Source of the DNA: Peteryoungia wuzhouensis
GTDB lineage: Bacteria > Pseudomonadota > Alphaproteobacteria > Rhizobiales > Rhizobiaceae
Length of the DNA stretch: 64,000 nt
Direction of reading: 5' to 3'
Assembly: GCF_003205195.1 (NCBI RefSeq)
Contig: NZ_QJRY01000008.1
Coordinates: 262,963-326,962 of the forward strand
In this document: positions 46,701-53,882 of the stretch, piece by piece
Position numbering within the stretch: the stretch's first letter is position 1
Layout of the letters: each line of letters starts with the position of its first letter
The notes under the pieces: generated by a model
Database searches by the model: none
What the model was told of the DNA's origin: nothing
The model's input: the letters and a program-made list of their open reading frames with translations, nothing else
Translations under genes and position numbers: made by a program

Positions 46701-47385
46701 GATCTACACGCTGCTGGTTATCGGGCTCTCGGGCATCCTGATGACGCTTGATCTCAAATCGCCGAGCCCTGTCTTCCGCTATGGCTCGATGGTCGCGGGC
46801 GGGGTCGCCATCGCCCAGACGGTGAGCCTGCATCTCGGTGCGCTCAACCCCTATTTCAGTGGCGAGGGTACGGGCTCGTGGCCCTTCCTCAATCTGCTGC
46901 TGATCGGCTATCTGCTGCCCGGCATCGCCTATGCGGGCCTCGCCTTTTATGCGCGTAACAAACGGCCCCTGCCCTATGTGGTGCTGCTCGCGCTCTCCGG
47001 TGCGGTGCTCGGCTTTGCCTGGGTGACGCTCAGCGTCCGGCGTTTCTGGCAGGGCGAGTATATTGCCTACTGGAAGGGTTTCGAGCAGGCCGAGACCTAC
47101 AGCTATTCGGTGGCCTGGCTTGCGATCGGCGTCGGGCTCCTGGCTCTCGGTTCGCGCTTCGATGCCCGCAGCCTCAGGATCGCCTCGGCCGTCATCGTCA
47201 TCGTGACGGTCGCCAAGGTCTTTCTGGTCGACATGGCGAACCTCGAAGGTGTCCTGCGCGCGCTGTCCTTCATCGGCCTCGGCTTCGTGCTGATCGGTAT
47301 CGGCCTGTTCTACCAGAAGATCCTCAGCTCCAAAACGAAGCCGGCGCCGGCTGTCGAGCCCGAGGAGGAACCGACGGGGATCTGA
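43708..47385 (+). CDS. DUF2339 family large membrane protein with internal duplication
   Basis: A 1225-residue polytopic membrane protein. A first membrane segment (FELLLLILIGVLFFM) is followed by a coiled coil and Pro/Glu-rich linker (to about residue 150) and then about 30 hydrophobic segments. DUF2339 proteins are usually shorter by some 250-300 residues; the excess is explained by a 266-codon tandem duplication (see the two repeat entries). ATG 43708 with GGGGG upstream is preferred to an in-frame TTG at 43672. Function of the family is unknown. Confidence 0.85.
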   Translation: MFELLLLILIGVLFFMQRGSADRMDRLENELRSVREKLLRLGQPSPSMRAASETQKLDEAAAAPMEPAPPTPAWGKVEALEAKIEERNNAQLLAQPVPDTPEEGGSPAEPNYLADATIPTGSSIAANPPEAAKPTETVVPRISDKAAPPSENLENLLGARWAVWAGGLALALGGVFLVRYSIESGLLGPGVRLTLAALFGLALIATGELIRRKALPKAEALYSNAMVPGILTAAGAVTLFGAIYAAHGVYDYIGPTLAFILLSLTAFGVLGLSLLHGQTLAGLGLAGSMVTPLLISTTSPNLWTLFIYLTVAQVTTSMAARLKGWLIVPALAQALLGVWALVALIDLNDITPVALSLMAMIAAWMLIWPGATGDDPADPDAPLSLESLGRRMESGQIGLDVTLSLAVMLPAIAMLNRNLTDLFPLFGFAALITALAAAGSARFGTFWPTAIASAGALLGATIATGMIGQAQTLVFGWESDATSLPPIDINVMYLLLGLAVVFLLIGLAQIRRRFADDPLFSTVWAIIAAMLPIALTTISFVFYGVYARDWLHAFFAIALGAVLLAACEIFERKGALPRFRRGVDVLLTGSFAAFALALHTLTDGVVTTILLALLGFAYLMATRKRSWSGLPWILVISLAGVLFRIGWDPTLVGPDALWRTPVFNQLLPGYGIPALLAVYGAYEMRSWPGARVRNALQGLASLLGLLTVAILVRHAMNGGVLDSTVPTLGEQSIYTLLVVGLSGILMTLDLKSPSVAFRLGSMVAGGLAVLQTVSLHLGALNPYFSGESTGSWPFINLLLIGYLLPASGYGGLAYYARDKRPRPYVMLLALSSAALAFAWVTLTVRRYWQGEFISYWKGFGQAEIYSYPVAWLAIGVALLVVGSRFEARHQRPWLGLPWISVASLAGILILIGWDPTLVGAEALWRTPVFNQLLPGYGIPALLAIYGAYEMRNWSDLRARYALQGFASLLSLLTVAVLIRHAMNGGVLDSSTPTLGEQSIYTLLVIGLSGILMTLDLKSPSPVFRYGSMVAGGVAIAQTVSLHLGALNPYFSGEGTGSWPFLNLLLIGYLLPGIAYAGLAFYARNKRPLPYVVLLALSGAVLGFAWVTLSVRRFWQGEYIAYWKGFEQAETYSYSVAWLAIGVGLLALGSRFDARSLRIASAVIVIVTVAKVFLVDMANLEGVLRALSFIGLGFVLIGIGLFYQKILSSKTKPAPAVEPEEEPTGI
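45589..46386 (+). repeat. Intragenic tandem repeat, unit 1 (266 codons)
   Basis: This segment and the next 798 bases encode closely similar membrane domains, e.g. IGWDPTLVG, LWRTPVFNQLLPGYGIPALLA, TLGEQSIYTLLV and SLHLGALNPYFSGE. The TGG codons at 45601 and 46399 are exactly 798 bases apart. Confidence 0.88.
46387..47170 (+). repeat. Intragenic tandem repeat, unit 2
   Basis: Second copy of the unit above in the same frame. Differences are spread over the whole length and include many silent changes, so the duplication is diverged and not an assembly copy. Confidence 0.88.
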
Positions 47386-47464
47386 GTTTTTGCGGATTGC
47401 GGCGATGCTGGCAGGCGGGATAGATGGATGCCGCGCCTGCCAGGAATCACCGGGATTTTTTGAC

Positions 47465-48118
47465 GTGACCGATCTTCTCACTGCCGAAGCCTTTGCCCCG
47501 CATCAGGCGCTTGCGGCGCAGCTTCTGGCACATGCGACCGAAGGCGATGACGGCTCGCATGACCTCGCCCATATCCACCGGGTGTTTCGCAATGCCATGC
47601 GCATCCAGGCCGGCGAAGGTGGCGATGCCGAGGTGCTGGCGGCGGCCGTTCTCCTGCATGATTGCGTGGCGGTCGAGAAGAACTCGCCGCTTAGATCGCA
47701 AGCCTCGCGGCTCGCGGCGGAGAAGGCGTCAAGCATTCTGGCTGATCTCGGCTGGCCTGAGGACCGGATCGCCCGCGTGGCCCATGCCGTGCTGACCCAC
47801 AGTTTTTCCGCCAACATTCCGCCCGAGACGCTGGAAGCCAAAATCCTGCAGGATGCCGACCGGCTGGACGCGATCGGCATGGTCGGCGTGGCGCGCTGCT
47901 TCTACATCGCCGGGCGTTTGGGCTCCGGCCTTTATCATCCGGGTGATCCCGGCGCAGATCACCGGCCGCTCGATGACCGGCTTTATGCGATCGACCATTT
48001 TCCGGCCAAGCTCTTGAAACTCTCCGACGGTTTCCAGACGGCGACAGGCCGTGTCCTGGCTGAAGAGCGGCACCAGCGGCTCGAGCAGTTTCTCACCCTC
48101 TTCCGCGACGAAATCTAA
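47465..48118 (+). CDS. HD domain phosphohydrolase
   Basis: A 217-residue HD-superfamily protein (YedJ-like). The ligand motifs are HDLAHIHRVFRNA, LLHDCVAVEKNSP and LQDADRLDAIGMVGVARC. Members are metal-dependent phosphohydrolases of unknown substrate. GTG 47465 is chosen because the conserved sequence begins there and GGGA lies about nine bases upstream; ATG 47405 would add 20 residues of unconserved sequence. The MOSC gene follows after ten bases. Confidence 0.85.
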   Translation: MTDLLTAEAFAPHQALAAQLLAHATEGDDGSHDLAHIHRVFRNAMRIQAGEGGDAEVLAAAVLLHDCVAVEKNSPLRSQASRLAAEKASSILADLGWPEDRIARVAHAVLTHSFSANIPPETLEAKILQDADRLDAIGMVGVARCFYIAGRLGSGLYHPGDPGADHRPLDDRLYAIDHFPAKLLKLSDGFQTATGRVLAEERHQRLEQFLTLFRDEI

Positions 48119-48128
48119 AGGTCACGCC

Positions 48129-48974
48129 ATGCAGATCACCGGGCTTTTCATCTATCCAATCAAGAGTGCTCGGGGCATAACTCTGCCGCAGGCGCGGATC
48201 GAGGCCATGGGGCTTGCCGGCGATCGGCGGATGATGCTGGTCGATCCGTCAGGGCATTTCATCACCCAGCGCGAATTGCCCGATCTCGCCCGACTCACCG
48301 CCATTCCGGGTGCCGCTTACCTCACGCTCCGGCTCGACGACGGGCGCGAGGTCATGGTCGCACCGCCGCACCCGGAGCATCGGATGGATGTCGCGATCTG
48401 GAAATCCATCGTCAGCGCCGCCGTGGCCGACGACAGCGTCAATGCGAAGCTGTCGGCGTGGTTCGGACGGGAGATGAAGCTTGTTTTCATCGATGGCGAC
48501 AGCCGCCGCATGGCAAGTGCCGAATGGGCAGGCGAGAATTCGCCGATGGCTTTTGCCGATGGCTACCAGATCCTTGTGACCACCACGGGGTCGCTGCGCG
48601 CGCTCAACGAGGACATGGAGAAACACGGCGAAGGCTCTGTTGGCATGGAGCGTTTCCGGCCGAACATCGTGCTCGATTGCGACGAGCCCTGGGCCGAGGA
48701 CACCTGGACCGGTCTCGAAATCGCGGGCATCCGCTTCGATTTCGCCAAACCCTGCCCGCGCTGCATCATGACCACGCAGGATCAGCAGACCGGCTCACGC
48801 CAGGGCGCCAATCCGATGCCGGCGATGGGGCGGATCCGCATGTCGGCCGATCGGCGCGTGGCGGGGCCATTGTTCGGCTGGAACACCGTGCCGCGCGGTG
48901 AAGGTCTGGTCTCGGTTGGGGACGCGGTCACCGTTCTGGGCATGCGTGACGGCTGGGCGATCAAGCAGCGGTGA
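48129..48974 (+). CDS. MOSC domain protein (mARC-like)
   Basis: A 281-residue protein with a MOSC N-terminal beta-barrel (ITGLFIYPIKSARGITLPQARIEAMGLAGDRRMMLVD) and a MOSC domain whose molybdenum-ligand Cys lies in PCPRCIMTT, followed by RFRPNIVL-type folding elements. It resembles bacterial mARC/YcbX proteins that reduce N-hydroxylated compounds with a molybdenum cofactor. It lacks the ferredoxin domain of YcbX, so an external electron donor is needed. Confidence 0.88.
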   Translation: MQITGLFIYPIKSARGITLPQARIEAMGLAGDRRMMLVDPSGHFITQRELPDLARLTAIPGAAYLTLRLDDGREVMVAPPHPEHRMDVAIWKSIVSAAVADDSVNAKLSAWFGREMKLVFIDGDSRRMASAEWAGENSPMAFADGYQILVTTTGSLRALNEDMEKHGEGSVGMERFRPNIVLDCDEPWAEDTWTGLEIAGIRFDFAKPCPRCIMTTQDQQTGSRQGANPMPAMGRIRMSADRRVAGPLFGWNTVPRGEGLVSVGDAVTVLGMRDGWAIKQR

Positions 48975-48998
48975 TCGCGGATCACAGGCCCCACCCGC

Positions 48999-49163
48999 CC
49001 TCGTCCTTCGAGGGTCGCTGCGCTCCCACCTCAGGATGAGGGCTGACCGTTTGCGCTCCGCATCTTGACGCGCCCTCACAAAGCGAAGGCCTCGAAGGAC
49101 CCTGCCCACCCTCTGGCCCTCATCCTGAGGTGCCCTCGCCAAGCGAGGGCCTCGAAGGATCCA
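48999..49163. repeat. Rhizobial inverted-repeat element
   Basis: The left part (TCCTTCGAGG ... CCACCTCAGGATGAGGG, 49004-49042) recurs as its reverse complement (CCCTCATCCTGAGGTG ... CCTCGAAGGA, about 49117-49160). The middle contains a partial third module ending CCTCGAAGGA at 49090-49099. These modules are dispersed in rhizobial intergenic regions. The remaining 120 bases to the MFS gene hold only its promoter and an AGAGGAGAAT ribosome site. Confidence 0.82.
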
Positions 49164-49285
49164 GCCTTGCGCACCCAACCCAAAGCTGACTTTCATCAAA
49201 TCCCTTGATGAGCAATTCATCAAAAGGCGTTTCCCGTCATGGGTCCGCTGAACTACAGTCAGTCCTCGACAGAGGAGAATCCCCC

Positions 49286-50506
49286 ATGACCGCGACTGCG
49301 CGCCACCCGATGCCCTGGCTGATCATTCTTGCCGGATCGCTGATTGCGGTCATGACCTTCGGGCCGCGGTCGGCCATGGGCTTCTTCCAGTTGCCGATGC
49401 TCGCCGATCGGGGTTGGGACCGCTCGACCTTCGGCCTCGCCATGGCCTTCCAGAACCTGTTCTGGGGTGTCAGCCAACCCTTCTTCGGGGCCTTGGCGGA
49501 CAAATACGGCACCGGACGCGTGCTGGTCATGTCCGGCGTGCTCTATGCTGCGGGTCTTCTGATGATGGCCCATGCGAGTGCACCGATCTGGCTGCATATC
49601 GGCGGCGGCGTGCTGATCGGTACGGCGATCGGTGCGGGGTCCTTTAGCGTCATCCTCTCCGCCTTTGCCCGCAATGTCACGCCCGAGCAGCGCTCCATGG
49701 CGTTCGGCATCGGGACTGCGGCGGGTTCTGCCGGCATGTTCCTGTTTGCCCCCTTGAGCCAGGGTTTCATCTCCGCCTTCGGCTGGTCGGACAGCCTCGT
49801 GATCATCGCCGTGATGATGCTGGTCGTGCCGCTGCTTGCCATTCCGCTCCGCGGCAATGCGCAGTCAGGCAGCCAGTCCGGCATGCAGTATCAGCAGACG
49901 GTGGCGGAAGCGCTGAAAGAGGCGCTGGCGCACAGGAGCTACCTGCTGCTGACCACCGGCTTCTTCGTCTGCGGCTTCCAGGTGGCCTTCATCACCGCGC
50001 ATTTCCCCGCCTACCTCGGCGATATCGGCATCGAGCCGCGTTATGCGGTGATCGCCATGGCGCTGATCGGCTTCTTCAACATCATCGGCTCGCTCGCCGC
50101 CGGCTGGATCGGCCAACGCTATTCGAAGCCCTATTTCCTCGCCTTCATCTATATCGGCCGCTCGATCACCGTGACGCTTTTCCTGCTCCTGCCGCAGACG
50201 CCGACCTCCGTGGTGATCTTCGCCTCGGTGATGGGGCTGCTCTGGCTCTCCACCGTGCCGCCGACAAATGGCCTCGTCGCCATCATGTTCGGCACACGCC
50301 ATCTCGGCCTGCTCGGCGGGCTGGTCTTCCTGTCGCACCAGATCGGCTCGTTCCTCGGCGTGTGGATGGGCGGCTATCTGTACGACCACTTCGGCACCTA
50401 TGACCAGGTCTGGTGGCTTGGTGTGGCGCTTGGCATCTTCGCGGCAGTGGTGCATTGGCCGATCCGCGAAAAAGCGGTCGACCGGCCCGCCATGGTCGCG
50501 GCGTAA
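49286..50506 (+). CDS. MFS transporter (monocarboxylate/oxalate-formate-like)
   Basis: A 406-residue permease with 12 membrane helices. The start (PWLIILAGSLIAVMTFGPRSAMGFFQLPML) and FGALADKYGTGRVLVMSGVLYAAGLLMMA match the MFS branch that includes oxalate:formate antiporters and monocarboxylate porters. AGAGGAGAAT is a strong ribosome site. The substrate cannot be read from the sequence; an organic anion is likely. Confidence 0.88.
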   Translation: MTATARHPMPWLIILAGSLIAVMTFGPRSAMGFFQLPMLADRGWDRSTFGLAMAFQNLFWGVSQPFFGALADKYGTGRVLVMSGVLYAAGLLMMAHASAPIWLHIGGGVLIGTAIGAGSFSVILSAFARNVTPEQRSMAFGIGTAAGSAGMFLFAPLSQGFISAFGWSDSLVIIAVMMLVVPLLAIPLRGNAQSGSQSGMQYQQTVAEALKEALAHRSYLLLTTGFFVCGFQVAFITAHFPAYLGDIGIEPRYAVIAMALIGFFNIIGSLAAGWIGQRYSKPYFLAFIYIGRSITVTLFLLLPQTPTSVVIFASVMGLLWLSTVPPTNGLVAIMFGTRHLGLLGGLVFLSHQIGSFLGVWMGGYLYDHFGTYDQVWWLGVALGIFAAVVHWPIREKAVDRPAMVAA

Positions 50507-50622
50507 TTTTGCCCAAAGTGAGATCATATTTCGGCATTTCATCCATGCCGGATCAAAATTCCCGTGTTTCCGCCTAACGCGGACCGTCACAGAAAATTAT
50601 TTTATTTTTCTCATGTCCCCCG

Positions 50623-50651
50623 TTGACGGATTCGGAGCCAGCACCTACCTT
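50623..50651 (+). promoter_or_regulatory. Sigma-70-type promoter for a short leader transcript
   Basis: TTGACG (50623-50628), a 17-base spacer and TACCTT (50646-50651). It fits the rhizobial CTTGAC-N17-CTATAT type. Transcription would start near 50658, just ahead of the hairpins and the 31-codon ORF. Confidence 0.55.
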
Positions 50652-50687
50652 GTGCGAGCTGGTTCGGACACTGACGACGAACCATGA

Positions 50688-50728
50688 CTGGCCTCCCTTT
50701 GGAGGCCACAGCCAAAGAAGGAGGTCAG
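50688..50728 (+). promoter_or_regulatory. Mutually exclusive hairpins covering a Shine-Dalgarno site
   Basis: TGGCCTCC (50689-50696) pairs perfectly with GGAGGCCA (50701-50708) across a CTTT loop. The same left arm (CTGGCCTCC, 50688-50696) can instead pair, with one G-U, with GGAGGTCAG at 50720-50728, which contains the ribosome site of the next ORF. The two structures cannot coexist. This is the form of a translational switch; the trigger is unknown. Confidence 0.55.
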
Positions 50729-50732
50729 CGAA

Positions 50733-50828
50733 ATGCAAGTTGTATTTCTTGATGCCATCCGATCCTGGCAGACGACCCCGTGCCTCGTGATGGTGAAACG
50801 CCATTACGCCTGCTCCTGTCGAATGTGA
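50733..50828 (+). CDS. 31-residue peptide with strong ribosome site
   Basis: ATG 50733 is preceded by AAGGAGG at 50718-50724 with eight bases between, the best ribosome site in this region. The peptide starts MQVVFLDAIRSWQTTPCL and ends in a Cys-rich, basic tail (VKRHYACSCRM). It could be a leader peptide whose translation controls the gene at 50907, or a small functional protein. No homologue is recognised. Confidence 0.52.
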   Translation: MQVVFLDAIRSWQTTPCLVMVKRHYACSCRM

Positions 50829-50906
50829 CGCAGCTCAAAGACTGATCACCACAAACGACTATTGAAACAGCGCCGTGCATCGAATGCACGAGCGGGGACA
50901 TTCATT

Positions 50907-51161
50907 ATGAAAAAGCAAGTCATTGAATATGCCGGAATCCCGGTTGGCATCACCATTCCCGACGGCGACAGGGTCAAGTTCATCGCCGTCAAATATCCGG
51001 TCATCGACCTGGATGGCGGTAGCTATCGCAATATCAGCGAACTTCAGGCCGCCATCCACAATCACATGGCCAAATCGGCGCCTGAGGATCAGGCCGAGTT
51101 TCTCGGTGCGGCCAATGCCCCGGTTGCCTCGAGCGCCCGCAGGGTCTTCAACGCCGCCTGA
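50907..51161 (+). CDS. 84-residue hypothetical protein
   Basis: A small soluble protein ([32 protein letters not shown]...) with a beta-rich first half and a helical second half. GGGGA precedes ATG 50907. The last 73 bases overlap the 3' end of recO on the opposite strand. Rhizobia have similar short proteins of unknown function. It may be controlled by the leader upstream. Confidence 0.72.
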   Translation: MKKQVIEYAGIPVGITIPDGDRVKFIAVKYPVIDLDGGSYRNISELQAAIHNHMAKSAPEDQAEFLGAANAPVASSARRVFNAA

Positions 51162-51862
51162 CAAAAGCCCTCCCGTGCCGCGCCCGCTTCAAGCCCGCGC
51201 GGCACGTACACGTGGCGGTCCAGGAAATATGCAGTCAGCCGAAAGGCCGCTGCCAGGCTTTCGGGATCGGCCCTTTTCCGGCTTCCGGACGACAGGAAAT
51301 CCGGAAGCGACAACATCTTGTCCGCCCAGGGAGCGCCTGCCGCACGGCTAACAGCCCGGCCGGATTTCGGCGAGACATAAGCAAGATCATCACGCAGCCC
51401 TGTCGCCGCGCATTCGTCCAGATCCAGACCGAAGCCGAGATCGTTCAGCAGTGCCAGCTCGAAGCGGACGAAGAGTTCGCCGGCCGTGGCCGGCTCCTCC
51501 AGATGATCGAGAATGACGTCGAGGGCTTCGAAGAGATGCGGATGCGGATCGCGTTCGGGTAGAAGGCGCAAGAGGGAGCCCAGCGCCTGGACGCCGTAGA
51601 CGGCGGTGGCGCTCTCCATCAACCGCCCTGCCCGCAAGATCAGCGGCTCCACCCTGTATTCACCGAGATGTTCGTCGAGCCTTGCCCGCCAGGTGACTTC
51701 CAGCCGGTTTCCAGGCTGCAGGACCGGCTGCATTCTGCGCGAGCGACCGGACCTGATCATGCCGAGATGACGGCCACGGCTGCGGGTCATCATTTCGGCA
51801 ATGACGCTGGTTTCGCCATGCCTGCGCACACCGAGCAGAATTGCCTCGTCCGTCCATTGCAT
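51089..51862 (-). CDS. recO: DNA repair protein RecO
   Basis: RecO loads RecA on gapped DNA with RecR. The 257-residue protein has the OB-fold N-terminus ([36 protein letters not shown]), the [12 protein letters not shown] segment and the helical domain with [22 protein letters not shown]. The last 25 codons overlap the convergent 84-residue gene. It is the distal member of the lepB-rnc-era-recO order, here separated from era by the TetR/transporter pair. Confidence 0.95.
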   Translation of the reverse strand: MQWTDEAILLGVRRHGETSVIAEMMTRSRGRHLGMIRSGRSRRMQPVLQPGNRLEVTWRARLDEHLGEYRVEPLILRAGRLMESATAVYGVQALGSLLRLLPERDPHPHLFEALDVILDHLEEPATAGELFVRFELALLNDLGFGLDLDECAATGLRDDLAYVSPKSGRAVSRAAGAPWADKMLSLPDFLSSGSRKRADPESLAAAFRLTAYFLDRHVYVPRGLEAGAAREGFCQAALKTLRALEATGALAAPRNSA

Positions 51863-51916
51863 GGAGACAGTCTAGCCTAGACCGCTCCCCCGGGACAACC
51901 GATTCGACTGCCGCTC

Positions 51917-52615
51917 TCAGAAATCCGAGAGGTAACGTCGAACCCAGCCGCGCCATTGGGCAAGCGCTTCGGACTTGCCGGTATAACGTTTCTCTTCATG
52001 CAGTTGCGCCAACGACTTCATCGCCTGCAGCAGCACCACCGCCATGGCCTGGCGCTCGTCGTCGCCAAGTTGTGGCCGCCAGGCGGCAAGGCAGTCTGCA
52101 ATGTGGCGGCGCAGGCTTTCGCGCAGCACGCCGGGGCGCACGCCCGGCTGTTCCCAGCGTGCATCGAGAAGGCTCAGCGCCAGGCTGCGCTCGGATGCAT
52201 GGGCGACCATCACGTCAAGAAGACGGTCGGCGAGGTCGGCGCCGTCAAGCTCAGGGGCCTGTTCGCAGATCCTGTCGAGCGCCGCCGTCACATGTTCGCC
52301 ATAACGAGCAACCAGAGCATCTGCCAGGACATCCTTGTTGGGAAAGAACTGGTACAGTGAACCGATCGGCGCACCGGCGCGGGCCGCGATCTCGGTCATG
52401 GTCGCTGCCTTGTAACCCTGCTCGGCAAAGACGCTGGCGCCGGCATCAAGCAGGCGGGCGACGCGCGCAATGCCACGCTGGCGCTTCGGTTCCTTGGCCA
52501 CGGGAATGGCGGTCACCTTCGGCCGTGCGGATGACGGCGGAATCGTGGAGACATCCGCCACGTCTGCGGCCTTCGGCGGAATCGACAAACTTGACTTTTG
52601 CGAGGACATGCTCAT
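51917..52615 (-). CDS. TetR family transcriptional regulator
   Basis: A 232-residue repressor. A disordered N-terminus of about 45 residues precedes the TetR helix-turn-helix (about 48-95: ARLLDAGASVFAEQGYKAATMTEIAARAGAPIGSLYQFFPNKDVLADAL). The C-terminal ligand domain is divergent. It is divergently placed from the AbrB-type transporter gene, with a 14-bp palindrome 13 bases before its start, so it probably represses both. ATG 52609 is an alternative start. Confidence 0.9.
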   Translation of the reverse strand: MSMSSQKSSLSIPPKAADVADVSTIPPSSARPKVTAIPVAKEPKRQRGIARVARLLDAGASVFAEQGYKAATMTEIAARAGAPIGSLYQFFPNKDVLADALVARYGEHVTAALDRICEQAPELDGADLADRLLDVMVAHASERSLALSLLDARWEQPGVRPGVLRESLRRHIADCLAAWRPQLGDDERQAMAVVLLQAMKSLAQLHEEKRYTGKSEALAQWRGWVRRYLSDF

Positions 52616-52627
52616 AAAACTCGTTTG

Positions 52628-52641
52628 TGAGGTTCACCTCA
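52628..52641. promoter_or_regulatory. Palindromic operator candidate in the tetR-transporter gap
   Basis: TGAGGT-TC-ACCTCA (52628-52641), a perfect dyad within the 97-base divergent gap. Size and place suit a TetR dimer site. Confidence 0.55.
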
Positions 52642-52712
52642 TTTATTTTACGAATTTGCGCTTGCGTCCAGTGCTTTCCCACTCAGCGGCGCGGCGAAAT
52701 CAGGAGATGCCC

Positions 52713-53864
52713 ATGGGTGATCAGGCAGACCTGCCCGACAAGGCGTCCGAAGCGGCAGCGGTGATCGCGGCAACCGGCCCTGCTCCGCCGCCGGGCATGC
52801 TGACGCCCCTGCCCGTCACGGTCCGCTGGGGCATCCTGCTTGCGATCTCTCTGACGCTCTCGACCATCCTTTTCGCCACGCATATTCCAGGCGCCCTGCT
52901 GCTCGGGCCGATGGCGGCCGCCATCCTGGTCGCCACGAACGGGGCGCGTCTCTCCGTCCATCGCTATCCCTATATCTTCGCCCATTCGCTGCTCGGCTGC
53001 ATCATCGCGCGCTCGCTCGATCTGGAAACGCTGAAAGCGGTCGCGCTCGACTGGCCGATTTTTCTGGCGATCGTCATGGCGGTCATCTCGGCGAGCAGCC
53101 TTCTCGGTTATCTGATCGCCAAGGCTGACATCCTGCCGGGGACAACGGCCGTGTGGGGCACGTCGGCCGGGGCGGCATCCGCCATGGTGCTGATGGCCGA
53201 AGCGCATGGCGCCGACGCACGGCTGGTCGCCTTCATGCAGTATCTGCGGGTGGTGTTCGTGGCGACCGGCGCCTCGATCGTGGCAGCGCTGGTCTTCCGG
53301 ATCAGCGGAGGCACCGCGCCACAGACCGTTTGGTTTCCGGAAACGGACTGGCTCGACCTGGGCCTGACGCTTGCTGCTGCTCTTACCGCGGCCTCCGTTG
53401 GTGCTCGGCTCAAGATCCCCGCCGGCACCATGCTGCTGCCTCTGGTGGTCACCACGATCCTGCATGTGTCCGGATTGATCTCGCTGCACCTGCCGCAATG
53501 GTTGCTGGCGCTCGCCTATGGCGTGATCGGCTGGCGGGTCGGGCTGACCTTCACCCGCCGGATTCTCCGGCATGCGGCCAGCGCCCTTCCCCAGGTGGTC
53601 GGTTCGATCCTCGTCCTTATGGCGTTTTGCGGCGGGCTCGCCTTTTTGCTCTGGTGGTTCATGGGGATCGACCCGCTGACCGCCTATCTGGCAACCAGCC
53701 CTGGCGGCCTCGATTCGATCGCCATCATCGCCGCGTCGACGCCCGTCGATATGTCCTTCGTCATGGCGCTGCAGACCATGCGGCTGATCCTGATCATCCT
53801 GCTCGGTCCGCAAATCGCCTCTTTTGTCGCCCGGCGGATCAAGCCCGCCGGGGCTAAAGGATAA
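52713..53864 (+). CDS. AbrB family (ammonia monooxygenase-like) membrane protein
   Basis: A 383-residue protein with about ten membrane helices in two repeated halves, the AbrB (PF05145-type) family. Despite family names that mention transcription or ammonia monooxygenase, these are membrane transport proteins of unknown substrate. PGALLLGPMAAAILVA and the later ATSPGGLDSIAIIAASTPVDMSFVMALQTMRL are the repeat signatures. ATG 52713 has AGGAG six bases upstream. Likely repressed by the divergent TetR protein. Confidence 0.87.
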   Translation: MGDQADLPDKASEAAAVIAATGPAPPPGMLTPLPVTVRWGILLAISLTLSTILFATHIPGALLLGPMAAAILVATNGARLSVHRYPYIFAHSLLGCIIARSLDLETLKAVALDWPIFLAIVMAVISASSLLGYLIAKADILPGTTAVWGTSAGAASAMVLMAEAHGADARLVAFMQYLRVVFVATGASIVAALVFRISGGTAPQTVWFPETDWLDLGLTLAAALTAASVGARLKIPAGTMLLPLVVTTILHVSGLISLHLPQWLLALAYGVIGWRVGLTFTRRILRHAASALPQVVGSILVLMAFCGGLAFLLWWFMGIDPLTAYLATSPGGLDSIAIIAASTPVDMSFVMALQTMRLILIILLGPQIASFVARRIKPAGAKG

Positions 53865-53882
53865 AAAGCAGACGAAAGACCG

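Noticed and set aside
50507..50906. Search for a tRNA or known riboswitch in this gap
   Set aside because: No cloverleaf or conserved riboswitch core was found; only the hairpin pair and small ORF are supported.
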